A stretch of 64,000 bases of DNA from ZC4RG30 sp049841155. GTDB taxonomy: Bacteria > Pseudomonadota > Gammaproteobacteria > Steroidobacterales > Steroidobacteraceae. The translations under genes and the position numbers were made by a program. This document shows, one piece after another, positions 24,849 to 33,303 of this stretch (positions within the stretch are counted from its first letter, which is position 1; each line of letters begins with the position of its first letter). The stretch spans positions 1,488,001 through 1,552,000 of the forward strand of contig JASGHI010000003.1 of NCBI GenBank assembly GCA_049841155.1, written 5' to 3'. Under the pieces are notes generated by a model. That model ran no database searches, was not told the origin of the DNA, and saw nothing but the letters and a program-made list of their open reading frames with translations.

Positions 24849-27800
24849 GCGGGAGTCCCCGCCCTGCGCGCCAGCGCCACAGCAGCAGCAGCGCGAGCAC
24901 GAAGGCGCCGAAGACCAGCGTCACGGTGTTGCGCGCCGGCTCCTTCGCCGCGCCGGCCGGCCGTGCTTCGGACTGCTTGTGCTCCTGCATCACGTAGCCG
25001 CGCACCACGTCGGCGGCCGTGGCCACGGCCGCTGGCGCATTGGCGACGTTCGACGCCGCCTTGGCCGCTGCCGCAGCCTCCTGGATGGCGGCCCGGCCTG
25101 CCGTCTGCGCCGCCTGCTCGCGCGCGTCATTGGCGGCCGCGAAATCGCGCAGCTCGCGCGCGGCATCGGCCACGCTGCGGCCCATGGCCTTCTCCAGCGC
25201 CTGTTTCACATTCTCCACCGCGGCCGGCGCCACGCCCGCCTGCCGGGCCTGGTCGAGCACGTATTCCAGCAGCCGCGCATTGCCGCAGCTGAGCTCGGTG
25301 CAGTTCACGCCGTGGCGGGTGACGCTGTCGACGTATTCGCGCGCCAGCTTGCCGCGCGTGGCGGCATCGGCCTTCCAGTAGCCCTTGCGCGTGGTCTCCA
25401 GCATGCGCGCCACCATGTCCTGGTAGGCAAAGGGCGAGTGCTTCTCGAAGAACTCCTTCATGTGCTGTCCGAGGCTGTCCTCGACGTACACGTTGAAGAC
25501 CTCCTGCCACATGCCATCGTTCACCACGTCGCTGGTGGTGGCATTCCAGCCCCACAGGTATTCGACGAAGGAGCGCATCTCGCCGGCGCCGGCATAGCCC
25601 TCGCGCTGCATGCCCTCAATCCAGACCGGATTCACGTAGCGGCTGCGGAACTCCTGGCCGACGAACTTCGAGGCGCTGGTCATCTCGGGATGGGAAGGAT
25701 CGCGCGTATTGGCGATCAGCAGCTCCGGCGCCTTGCCGTCGATGCTCTTGATGGCGGAGGCGAGCCCGCCCATGTACATGTACATGTCGTCGTTGTCGAG
25801 CGCGCCATACAGCGTGGTGGAACTGCTGTGCACGACCTTCTCGGTGCCGGCCAGCGCCATGCGGAACACGTCCTCCATGGGCTCGCCATTGAAGCCGTTG
25901 CCATAGCCATGCCCCATCTTGCGCATGTAGTCGTTGGCGAAGCCGGCGTCGCTGTCCCATGAGCCGCTGGCCGCGACGATGGACGAAGTGTTGAGGTTGA
26001 ACTGCCCCGGCGGCTCATCGAAGATGCGCACGCCGGCCAGGCGGTCCGCCTCGTCGGGCGTGCGCCCCTTGGCGATGAGCGCGGCGCGCGTCGCAAGGTA
26101 GTGCTTGCGCACCAGGTTGTCCGCCTCGTCCATGGCTTTCACCTTCTGCACCGCCTCGTCCATGAGGTGGGTGACATTGCTGAACATGCCCTCCGCCGCC
26201 GAGGCGATCACGATGTCCACGCGCGGCCGCTTGAGCTGCGAGCGCGGGATGACCTGCACATCCACCACCTTGCCGCGCGCATCCCACACCGGCTTGGTGC
26301 CCAGCAGATGGAAGATCTCCGATTCCATGACGCCCTCGTGGCGCATGGTCTCGTCGCCCCAGATCACGAAGGAGATCTTCTCCGGATAGCGGCCATGCTC
26401 CTTCACATGCTCGGCGAGCATCTGGTCGGCGAGCTTCACGCCCAGCTCCCACGATGCGGGCTTGGGCACCTTGTCCGGATCGATGCCGAAGAAGTTCTTG
26501 CCGGTGGGGTAGGAATCCGGATTGCGCAGCGGCTCGCCGCCGGTGCCTGAGGGCAGCGCACGGCCCGAAAGGCCCAGCAGCAGCGAAGCCAGCTCCTGAG
26601 GCCCGGAAGCCGCGATGCGCTGCTGCATGTCGGCGACCAGCACCTTCTTCTTGTCGGGCAGCAGGCTGCGGTCCACCGCGGCGATGGCCTCGGCGGTCTC
26701 GCGCTGCTCCTGCTCCGGCGGCGTGCGGCCGAAGGCATGCAGGCCGTAGGGAATGTCCGTGCGGCGCAGTTCCAGCAGGTAGTTCTCGATGCGATGCAGT
26801 TCCTCGTCGCTCCAGTCGCGCGCCGGATCGAGCTTCAGCTCGCGCGCAATGCCGAGCTTGATGGCCTCCTCGCGCGCCTGCTTCGCGAAGGTGGCGGCCA
26901 GCTCCGGATTCTTGCCCTCATTGCGCGAGTGGTCGTTCATCAGTTCGGTGAGCCGCGCCAGCTGCGGCGCGAGCCCGCCCTTGCGGAACGACGGCACCAT
27001 GTGATCGACCAGCACAGCCTCGCTGCGGCGGCGCGCCACCAGCCCCTCGCCCACCACGTCGACGTTGTACACATAGAGGTTCGGCAGGTCCGCGATCAGC
27101 GCGTCGGGCGCATCTTCGGGGGAAAGCCCTGCATCCTTGCCGTCGAGCCATTCCAGCGTGCCATGCGTGCCCAGGTGCACCACCGCATCGGCCTTGAGGC
27201 CGTCGCGCAGCCAGGCATAGGTCGCGAGGTACTGGTGATGCGGCGCCAGATCCTTGGCGTGGTAGAGCTTTTCCAGGTCCTCACCCCAGGCACGCTGCGG
27301 CTGCGGCAGCAGCGTGAGCTTGCCGTAGCGGACCACCGGCACCACCAGCGCCGGTGCGCCGGCACTGCGGTCCACCATGACCGAAAACTTTTCCGGGTCG
27401 CCCCAGTCCTTGATGATCTTCTGTTGCAGGCTCTGCGGATAACGCTGCAACCAGCGGCGGTATTCGGCCATGGGAATGCGCACTGCAGTGCCCGCAGCCA
27501 GCATCTGCTGCAATTCCCCGGGAGCGTTGCCGGCCACATTGCGCGCGCCGGTGATGTCCTGCAGCACGCGCGCGGCATCGGGTGGCGCACCGCCGATGTC
27601 GTAGCCGGCGCGGCCCATGCCGGCAACGATGTTGGCGATGGATTCGGCGACATTAAGATAGCTCGCACCGATGCCCGCCTTGCCCGGCGGATAGTTGTAG
27701 TACAGCAGCGCGATGCGCTTGTCGGCATTGGGCAGCGTGCGCAGCCGCGCAATGCGCAGTGCGCGGCTCACCGCGCGCTGCACCTGGTCGGCCACCGGCG

Positions 27801-28869
27801 AGGTGACGATGGATACCAGGCCGGTGGCCGGATGCGGCATCTTCTCCTTGGTGCCGACCACGGTGGGCGCGATGGTGCCGGCAAACTCCGGCACGGCGAG
27901 ATTGAACGTGCCTTCGAAGCTCGAAAGTCCCGTGGGCGAAGCGCGCCAGTCGGCGGCGCTGCGCCCGTACAGCGTGATGATGTTGATCACCGGCAGGCTC
28001 AGCTGCGCCACGCGTGGCGCGGTCTCGGCATCGGAGAAGTTGAAGTTGCTGCCCAGCACCACATCCGCATGCAGGCTGCCATCGTCGGCCTTCAGCAGGC
28101 GCTCCACCGAAACGATGCCCGGATAGCCGAATACCGGAATCGCTTCGCCGCCCTGCTTTTCGATCGCAGCCACCAGCGCATCGAGCAGCGCGGTATCGCC
28201 GCTGTAGAAAGTGGCCTTGAAGAAACTGATCGCCACCCGCGGCGCGCCGGGCTTGAGCTTGCCGTGCTGGCGGCGCCAGGCATCGAAGCTGGCCCAGTCG
28301 GCGAACACGCGGCCGCCCTGGCCATCGGGGTAGTAGTAGCCGAAGTCCAGCGACAGCTGCGGATCCGGCAGCTGCAAGCCCTTCACGCCGGCGCGCGTCA
28401 GCGCCAGCTTCATCAGCGCAAGCTGGTTCTGCGATCCGGAGTGCTGCCAGTAGGCCTGCGCGCGGTTATCCCAGGTCACGCCCTGGCGGGTCCAGACCTC
28501 GGGCTGCTGCAGTCCCCGGCCCACGCCCAGCACCACGCCACCGCGATCGCGCACCGCGCGCAGCAGGTCGGTCTTGTGGGTCGCGTTGAATTTTTCGAGC
28601 AGCTGCTGGTTCATGACATCCAGCACCAGCACGTTGGCGCCAAGCAGATCGGGCGGCGCGACATTCGCCGCGGTCGACTCGGCCATCAGTGAAAGCGTCA
28701 GCTCGCCCTTGAGGTCCGGCCGCTCCCTGAGCAGGCTGTCATAGGCGCGCAGCGTGCCGGGAATATTGCCGTCGGAATACAGATACGCGATCCGCACCGG
28801 CGCCGCCTGCGCCAGCAGCGGCAGCAGCAGCAACAGGAGCAGCGCGCTAAGGCGCTGGCGGCTTGCCAT
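24835..28869 (-). CDS. CobN/HmuS-like chelatase large subunit, exported and membrane-anchored
   Basis: A 1344-residue member of the CobN/ChlH/BchH family, large subunits that bind tetrapyrroles and insert (or, for HmuS-type proteins, remove) a metal. The family core VVHLGTHGTLEWLDGK lies near residue 563, and FDEPPGQFNLNTSSIV is a further conserved part. Unlike biosynthetic cytoplasmic CobN it begins with a signal peptide (about residues 6-22, a run of Leu ending AQA) and ends with a membrane helix (about 1311-1330) after an Ala-rich linker, so the catalytic body should be periplasmic. No CobS/CobT or ChlI/ChlD ATPase is nearby. The start at 28869 overlaps DUF2149 by 23 bp. Confidence 0.88.
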   Translation of the reverse strand: MASRQRLSALLLLLLLPLLAQAAPVRIAYLYSDGNIPGTLRAYDSLLRERPDLKGELTLSLMAESTAANVAPPDLLGANVLVLDVMNQQLLEKFNATHKTDLLRAVRDRGGVVLGVGRGLQQPEVWTRQGVTWDNRAQAYWQHSGSQNQLALMKLALTRAGVKGLQLPDPQLSLDFGYYYPDGQGGRVFADWASFDAWRRQHGKLKPGAPRVAISFFKATFYSGDTALLDALVAAIEKQGGEAIPVFGYPGIVSVERLLKADDGSLHADVVLGSNFNFSDAETAPRVAQLSLPVINIITLYGRSAADWRASPTGLSSFEGTFNLAVPEFAGTIAPTVVGTKEKMPHPATGLVSIVTSPVADQVQRAVSRALRIARLRTLPNADKRIALLYYNYPPGKAGIGASYLNVAESIANIVAGMGRAGYDIGGAPPDAARVLQDITGARNVAGNAPGELQQMLAAGTAVRIPMAEYRRWLQRYPQSLQQKIIKDWGDPEKFSVMVDRSAGAPALVVPVVRYGKLTLLPQPQRAWGEDLEKLYHAKDLAPHHQYLATYAWLRDGLKADAVVHLGTHGTLEWLDGKDAGLSPEDAPDALIADLPNLYVYNVDVVGEGLVARRRSEAVLVDHMVPSFRKGGLAPQLARLTELMNDHSRNEGKNPELAATFAKQAREEAIKLGIARELKLDPARDWSDEELHRIENYLLELRRTDIPYGLHAFGRTPPEQEQRETAEAIAAVDRSLLPDKKKVLVADMQQRIAASGPQELASLLLGLSGRALPSGTGGEPLRNPDSYPTGKNFFGIDPDKVPKPASWELGVKLADQMLAEHVKEHGRYPEKISFVIWGDETMRHEGVMESEIFHLLGTKPVWDARGKVVDVQVIPRSQLKRPRVDIVIASAAEGMFSNVTHLMDEAVQKVKAMDEADNLVRKHYLATRAALIAKGRTPDEADRLAGVRIFDEPPGQFNLNTSSIVAASGSWDSDAGFANDYMRKMGHGYGNGFNGEPMEDVFRMALAGTEKVVHSSSTTLYGALDNDDMYMYMGGLASAIKSIDGKAPELLIANTRDPSHPEMTSASKFVGQEFRSRYVNPVWIEGMQREGYAGAGEMRSFVEYLWGWNATTSDVVNDGMWQEVFNVYVEDSLGQHMKEFFEKHSPFAYQDMVARMLETTRKGYWKADAATRGKLAREYVDSVTRHGVNCTELSCGNARLLEYVLDQARQAGVAPAAVENVKQALEKAMGRSVADAARELRDFAAANDAREQAAQTAGRAAIQEAAAAAKAASNVANAPAAVATAADVVRGYVMQEHKQSEARPAGAAKEPARNTVTLVFGAFVLALLLLWRWRAGRGLPRAHH

Positions 28870-29200
28870 CTTCCGGCACATAGACGATCTGTCCGTTCGC
28901 GAGACGGTATGCCGTGCCGAGCCGCTCGCCATTGCCCTCGGTCATCTCGCCGGAAAGCTCGTAGGCGGTGATCTCGGTGCCCTTCTTCACGATGATCTCG
29001 CGGCGTCCCTGGGCATCGGTCTTGACCATGGTGACCTCGCTTTTCCCGTCGATGAGGTCGCCCATGCGATACACGGAGAACAGCGTGATCATCAGGCCCA
29101 CGATGAACACGATGGAGACATCGAAGAGATTTGCGATGCCCGCCAGCGGATCCTCCTCGGCAGTGTCTTCGGGGCTGTGCAGAGTGAGGAACCGCGCCAT
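28847..29200 (-). CDS. DUF2149 protein, ExbD-like partner
   Basis: A 117-residue protein matching DUF2149: ADPL-type motif EEDPLAGIANLFDVSIVF followed by one membrane helix and a soluble periplasmic tail with a charged segment. Its topology (short cytoplasmic N-terminus, Asp at the start of a single helix, periplasmic domain) parallels ExbD/TolR/MotB stator partners, though homology is not evident by eye. It directly abuts the ExbB-like gene and overlaps the CobN gene; DUF2149, ExbB-type and CobN genes recur together in hmu-type loci and some archaea. Confidence 0.82.
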   Translation of the reverse strand: MARFLTLHSPEDTAEEDPLAGIANLFDVSIVFIVGLMITLFSVYRMGDLIDGKSEVTMVKTDAQGRREIIVKKGTEITAYELSGEMTEGNGERLGTAYRLANGQIVYVPEDGKPPAP

Positions 29201-29818
29201 TCAGCTCTCCTCGCGCTCGGCCGCAAGCCGCTCGGCGAGATAACGCTGCTCGCGCACCGAGCGGTTCACCCAGGGCTGGCGCAGGGCCACGATGGCATAG
29301 GCCATGGTGCCGGTCGCAAGGCCGATGATGGTGCTGGTGAAGGCGACCACCATCTGTCCGGCCATGGCCTGCAGGTTGCCGCCCGCCAGCGCGGCGAGCG
29401 AACTGCCCATGGGAATGAGTGTGCCGATCAGCCCCAGACTGGGGCCCACGCGCACCAGCGCGCGCACTGCCGCGAGGCCACCACGCAGTTTCTCTTCATG
29501 GGCCGCCACGAGGTTTTCCAGTGTGCCGGTCTCGTGCTGCCGGGCGCCCAGCCGCAGGTAATCCTCGAGCAGGCGGCGTGGCGCGATGGGCAGGCGCAGG
29601 CGGCGCGATTCATCGGCCGTCGAGGCCCTGCCTTCGGCAAGCCAGCGCTCCATGTCGAAGCCTGCATGGTCACGGCGTCGCGCCACGATCTCTACCAGCG
29701 CGCGCCCCGCCTGATACAGCACCGCAACCACGCTCGCCCACAGCAGCACCATCACCGGCAGGCGCAGGATCTGACCCAGCGCGAACAGGCCACTTTCAAG
29801 CAATCCGAGAAAATTCAT
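29201..29818 (-). CDS. MotA/TolQ/ExbB-type proton channel protein
   Basis: A 205-residue inner-membrane protein: an N-terminal hydrophobic segment (about 17-37), a cytoplasmic loop, and a C-terminal pair of helices with the family signature VGPSLGLIGTLIPMGSSLAA and VVAFTSTIIGLATGTMAYAI. Such channels use the proton gradient to energise TonB, Tol or flagellar partners. It overlaps the upstream membrane-protein gene by 4 bp and is followed without gap by DUF2149, the likely ExbD-like partner. There is no tonB or canonical exbD here, so it probably drives a dedicated device, perhaps the anchored CobN protein. Confidence 0.88.
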   Translation of the reverse strand: MNFLGLLESGLFALGQILRLPVMVLLWASVVAVLYQAGRALVEIVARRRDHAGFDMERWLAEGRASTADESRRLRLPIAPRRLLEDYLRLGARQHETGTLENLVAAHEEKLRGGLAAVRALVRVGPSLGLIGTLIPMGSSLAALAGGNLQAMAGQMVVAFTSTIIGLATGTMAYAIVALRQPWVNRSVREQRYLAERLAAEREES

Positions 29819-30396
29819 CGCTGACTCCAGGTCTGGTAGAGCATGCCGGCCACCAGCGCGGCCAGCGGCAACAGCAGCCAGGCCCCCGGAGAGGTACCGC
29901 TCGTAGCCGGCTGTGCGCCGGCAAGGGCCAGCGCCGAACGCCAGCCTTCCTCAGCGCCGGGCAGCGCCGCGACCACGGGCGCCGCAATCACCACGGCACA
30001 TTGCCCCTGATCGATGAGTGCCGCTGGCGCAAATCCGGGCTGGCGCGCCTTGAAGCGCAACGTCGCCACCGGCACGGCAAGACCGACAAGCCAGACACCC
30101 ACTGCGGCGAAACCGTATTCAGCCAGGGAGAACAGCCCTACCACACCCAGCCCTGCGCACAGGCCGGAAAGCACTGCGGGAACCTCCCGTGGCAGCGCGC
30201 GCAACAGCGACACCGCACAGAGGATGCCGGCGGAAATGGCGAGCAATGACGATGCGGGGCGCAGCAGGATGGCCAAGGCCCCACCCACGGCGAAGGCGGT
30301 TACCGCCGCCCACACCGCGCGCCCGGAAGGGCGCGCGGCGATCAGCAGGGATCCGAACAGGCACAGCAGCAGCGTGGCCAGGGCAGGCAGGGTCAT
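29815..30396 (-). CDS. Polytopic membrane protein of the CobN/ExbB operon
   Basis: A 193-residue, strongly hydrophobic protein with about six predicted helices (near residues 3-20, 28-46, 48-66, 72-90, 92-110 and 172-188) and a short extramembrane loop at about 115-165. I do not recognise the family; by position it could correspond to HmuV/DUF2162-type membrane proteins that accompany ExbB and DUF2149 in other loci, but no motif confirms this. Its stop overlaps the ExbB-like start (ATGA), and it begins 36 bp after the TonB receptor. Confidence 0.7.
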   Translation of the reverse strand: MTLPALATLLLCLFGSLLIAARPSGRAVWAAVTAFAVGGALAILLRPASSLLAISAGILCAVSLLRALPREVPAVLSGLCAGLGVVGLFSLAEYGFAAVGVWLVGLAVPVATLRFKARQPGFAPAALIDQGQCAVVIAAPVVAALPGAEEGWRSALALAGAQPATSGTSPGAWLLLPLAALVAGMLYQTWSQR

Positions 30397-30432
30397 TTGC
30401 TGTACTAACTCCCGCCACGCGGTGGTGGCTGG

Positions 30433-32361
30433 TCAGAAGTGATACGTGAGCGAAACATATCCTGCCCGCCCAGGGGCACCAAACTCGTAGATGCTCTGGT
30501 ACTTCTCGTCGAACAGATTCTCGACGCGGGCCGCCACATCCAGCGACTTGTTGACGGACCAGGACGCCCGCAGATCCACCAGCGTGTACGCACCCAGCGT
30601 GGTGCGCGCACCCATGTCGTCGACATCGACGCTGGAGGATGTGTAGCGCACCGCCACCGCCGAATACAGCCCGGCAGGCCAGTTGTAGCCCAGCGTCACG
30701 TTGCCGAAGGCATCGGGCCGGCGCAGCAGCCGCAGCCCCTCGGTGGGCGAGCCGGGCGAACGGTCGGTGGCCGTCATGTGCGTGTAGTTGGCGCTGAAAT
30801 CCAGGCCTCCGGGAATCCGCACCGAGGCCTGCAGTTCCAGACCATCGGCCGTGGTGCGCACCGTGTTCAGGTAGTACCCCCAGGAGGAATGGCCGGGCAG
30901 CGAGCAGATGGCATTGAGCGGGAAGGTGCAGCTCAGGTAGTTGATCTGGTTGTGCGTATCGCGGTCAAAGTAGGTGACCGACACGCTCGCGCGTTCATCC
31001 AGGAAGCGCTGTTCCACACCCATGTCCCAGCTCTTGGCGGTCTCCGGCTGCAGGAAGGGATTGCGGTAGTCGCTGTAGAGCTGATAGAGAGTCGGCGCCT
31101 TGAAACCCTCGCCCCAGCTGGCGCGCAGGATGGTATTGGTAGGCAGCTTCCAGGCCGCGGCCACCTGCGGACTGTGCTCCGAACCAAAGGTCTCGTGATC
31201 GTCGTAGCGATCGCCTGCCGTGAGCGTGAGACCGTCGATGATTTCCGCCTGCAGCTGCAGATAGGCGCTGTCCAGCTTCACATCGGCACGCTGCGGCGCC
31301 AGGTCGCTGCTCATTCCGGACTCTTCACGCTGCAGGCCGAACACGGCTGTCACGCGGTCGGAGAATTTCCAGGTTCCCTGGTATTCGTAGCGGCTGTTCT
31401 CCCCCTTGTACTTGCCAGTGGGCAGAACCGAGCCGATCGGGCCGGAGAACACGTCGCGATCGCTGTCGGTGCGCTGGAAGGCCAGCCGGTTCTGCAGACG
31501 GCCGTCGAGCAGCGCGAAGTTCAGGCCCGCGTAGCCGATGAGCTGGCTGCTCTTGGTGTAGTCGCCGGAATCCGCAAAAACGTAGAAGGGAGGTGGATAG
31601 CCATCGGTATTGACCTTGCCGTCGGCGTAGTACGCTCGCAGGTCGAGGCTGACCGCGTCGGTGAACGCGTACCCCAGACGGCCCGAGAAGGTGGTGTTGC
31701 GAAAGCCGTCATCCTCGGCGCCACCGGCAAAGGTCGACACGCTGTCGGTGTGGTAGTAGCTGCCTGCCACTCTTGCCGTCAGACGGTCGAACTTGCCGCC
31801 GACACTGCCCTTGATCTGGGAACTGCTCATGGAGCCGTATTCGCCCTGCAGGCTTCCGCCCAGGTCATCGCCCGGCTGGACCGTCACGATGTTGATCACG
31901 CCACCGATGGCCTGGCTGCCATACAGCGTGGATTGCGGGCCACGCAGCACCTCGATGCGGCTGGTGTCGCCGATCATCAGATTGCCGAAATCGAAGCCGC
32001 CGCCCGTCGAAGACGGATCGTTGATCTGCACACCGTCGATGAGCACCAGAGTGTGATCACCTTCAGCGCCGCGGATGCGCACCGAAGTCAACGTACCCGG
32101 CCCGCCGTTGCGGGTCACGCCCACACTGGGAACGGTGGCCAACAGGTCGGAGGCAATGATGGTCTGGCTGTTGCGGATCGCCTCCTCATTGATCACCGAC
32201 ACGGCATTGCCCACCTTCTCCGGAGCAACCGCGACGCGGGTGGCAACGATCACGACCTCTTCCACGCCGTCGTCGGCAGCGATGGCGGAATTGGCGGACA
32301 GCACAGCCGGGACCGCCAGCATTGTTGCGGTGAGGCGGCCGAAGGTGGAACGTGCGCTCAT
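30433..32361 (-). CDS. TonB-dependent outer-membrane receptor, BtuB-like size
   Basis: A 642-residue receptor: signal peptide (about residues 1-29, ending SAIAA), Ton box region VEEVVIVATRV, plug domain with TSVRIRGAEGDHTLVLIDGV and the LRGPQSTLYGSQAIGGVINI motif, then a 22-strand barrel ending in VSLTYHF. Length and the box GEGFKAPTLYQLYSDY..NPFLQPE resemble BtuB and haem receptors, but the His usually found between FRAP and NPNL in haem receptors is absent. The start at 32361 has AGGAG six bases upstream. It heads the operon leading to ExbB, DUF2149 and CobN, so a tetrapyrrole or metal complex is the likely cargo. Confidence 0.9.
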   Translation of the reverse strand: MSARSTFGRLTATMLAVPAVLSANSAIAADDGVEEVVIVATRVAVAPEKVGNAVSVINEEAIRNSQTIIASDLLATVPSVGVTRNGGPGTLTSVRIRGAEGDHTLVLIDGVQINDPSSTGGGFDFGNLMIGDTSRIEVLRGPQSTLYGSQAIGGVINIVTVQPGDDLGGSLQGEYGSMSSSQIKGSVGGKFDRLTARVAGSYYHTDSVSTFAGGAEDDGFRNTTFSGRLGYAFTDAVSLDLRAYYADGKVNTDGYPPPFYVFADSGDYTKSSQLIGYAGLNFALLDGRLQNRLAFQRTDSDRDVFSGPIGSVLPTGKYKGENSRYEYQGTWKFSDRVTAVFGLQREESGMSSDLAPQRADVKLDSAYLQLQAEIIDGLTLTAGDRYDDHETFGSEHSPQVAAAWKLPTNTILRASWGEGFKAPTLYQLYSDYRNPFLQPETAKSWDMGVEQRFLDERASVSVTYFDRDTHNQINYLSCTFPLNAICSLPGHSSWGYYLNTVRTTADGLELQASVRIPGGLDFSANYTHMTATDRSPGSPTEGLRLLRRPDAFGNVTLGYNWPAGLYSAVAVRYTSSSVDVDDMGARTTLGAYTLVDLRASWSVNKSLDVAARVENLFDEKYQSIYEFGAPGRAGYVSLTYHF

Positions 32362-32429
32362 GGTGCTCCTGAGACTCTGGATGGAAAACAAAAGTGCGCG
32401 GATTCTGGAGCCTCAGGAGGCAATCACCA

Positions 32430-32453
32430 CGTTAATTACGGTTCCCGTTAACG
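32430..32453. repeat. Imperfect hairpin in the receptor 5' UTR
   Basis: CGTTA/TAACG and ACGG/CCGT pair around a TTC loop, interrupted by a 3-nt bulge, about 70-90 bp upstream of the receptor start. It may be an operator or an RNA structure. It does not match the cobalamin riboswitch core, which I looked for because of the CobN-like gene downstream. Confidence 0.3.
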
Positions 32454-32580
32454 TTAGCGATTGCGCGTCGAAAGCCAGCGGAATCAACAGGTTGTGAATC
32501 AGGGGACGCCGGACGCATGCCGCGCTGGCAGACCGGCGGCAATTGTACCGGTCACGGGGCTGGACAATTGCCCGGCCTGC

Positions 32581-32601
32581 AAGTGAGAATTGTTCTCACT
32601 T
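32581..32601. promoter_or_regulatory. Fur-type operator between two divergent operons
   Basis: AAGTGAGAA-TTG-TTCTCACTT is a perfect 9-3-9 palindrome and contains a 7-1-7 Fur core of the TGAGAAN-N-NTTCTCA type used by many Xanthomonads and Pseudomonads. It is 37 bp upstream of the PepSY gene and 220 bp upstream of the TonB receptor, in the only intergenic gap between the divergent operons, so one Fur dimer could control both. Confidence 0.72.
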
Positions 32602-32637
32602 CTAAGAATCCCTGCCGCATCCTTTTCCAACCCCGTC

Positions 32638-33279
32638 ATGACGTCGACTGCGAACGCCCTGCAAAGGGCCTGGTGGCTCAAGACGCTGCACAAGTGGCAT
32701 TGGATCAGCGCGGCCATCTCGTTGATCGGCCTGCTGCTTTTCAGCATCACCGGCATCACGCTGAACCATGCCGCCAGCATCGAGGCTGCGCCGCGGGTCG
32801 CCATGCGCGATGCCCGGCTGCCGCAGCCGCTGGCGGACCAGCTGACGGCCGAGGCCAAGGCGGCTGCCGGCGCCCGGACACCCCCCGCACTGCCCAATGA
32901 CGTGGCCCGCTGGATTGCGGGCGAGCTGTCCGTGGACACCCGCGGCCGCGAGCTGGAATGGTCCGCGGACGAGGTGTACATCGCCCTGCCCCGTCCGGGT
33001 GGCGACGCCTGGCTGCGCATCGCGCTGCCCGAAGGCGAGGTGGAATATGAGGTCACCACACGCGGCTGGGTTTCCTACCTGAACGACCTGCACAAGGGCC
33101 GCCACACCGGCACCGCGTGGACCTGGTTCATCGATCTCTTCGCCGCAGCCTGCCTGCTGTTCGCGCTCACCGGCCTTCTGATCCTGAAGCTGCATGCCGC
33201 CAATCGCGCCGCGACCTGGCCTCTGGTGGCCGCAGGGCTGCTGCTGCCGCTTGTCATTGCCCTCTTTACCATCCACTGA
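32638..33279 (+). CDS. PepSY-associated TM protein
   Basis: A 213-residue inner-membrane protein of the PepSY-associated TM-helix family, here in its short form. One helix near the N-terminus (HWISAAISLIGLLLFSITGI) is followed by a periplasmic PepSY-like domain and two C-terminal helices. The conserved LHKWHWISA and WTWFIDLFAAACLLFALTGL segments contain His and Trp residues; family members act in transmembrane electron transfer and ferric-siderophore reduction. It is the first gene of a five-gene operon (PepSY, DUF2271, DUF4198, ApbE, flavoreductase) downstream of a Fur-type site. Confidence 0.88.
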   Translation: MTSTANALQRAWWLKTLHKWHWISAAISLIGLLLFSITGITLNHAASIEAAPRVAMRDARLPQPLADQLTAEAKAAAGARTPPALPNDVARWIAGELSVDTRGRELEWSADEVYIALPRPGGDAWLRIALPEGEVEYEVTTRGWVSYLNDLHKGRHTGTAWTWFIDLFAAACLLFALTGLLILKLHAANRAATWPLVAAGLLLPLVIALFTIH

Positions 33280-33303
33280 ACAGAGAACCGAGGTTCCATC
33301 TCC

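Noticed and set aside
30433..32361. Naming the receptor btuB or hmuR.
   Set aside because: The FKAP/NPFL box is shared by both groups, the haem-receptor His between the two motifs is missing, and the genomic context is ambiguous.
32362..32580. Possible cobalamin riboswitch upstream of the BtuB-like receptor.
   Set aside because: No B12-box-like core is seen in the 220-bp leader; the clear regulatory element is the Fur-type palindrome.
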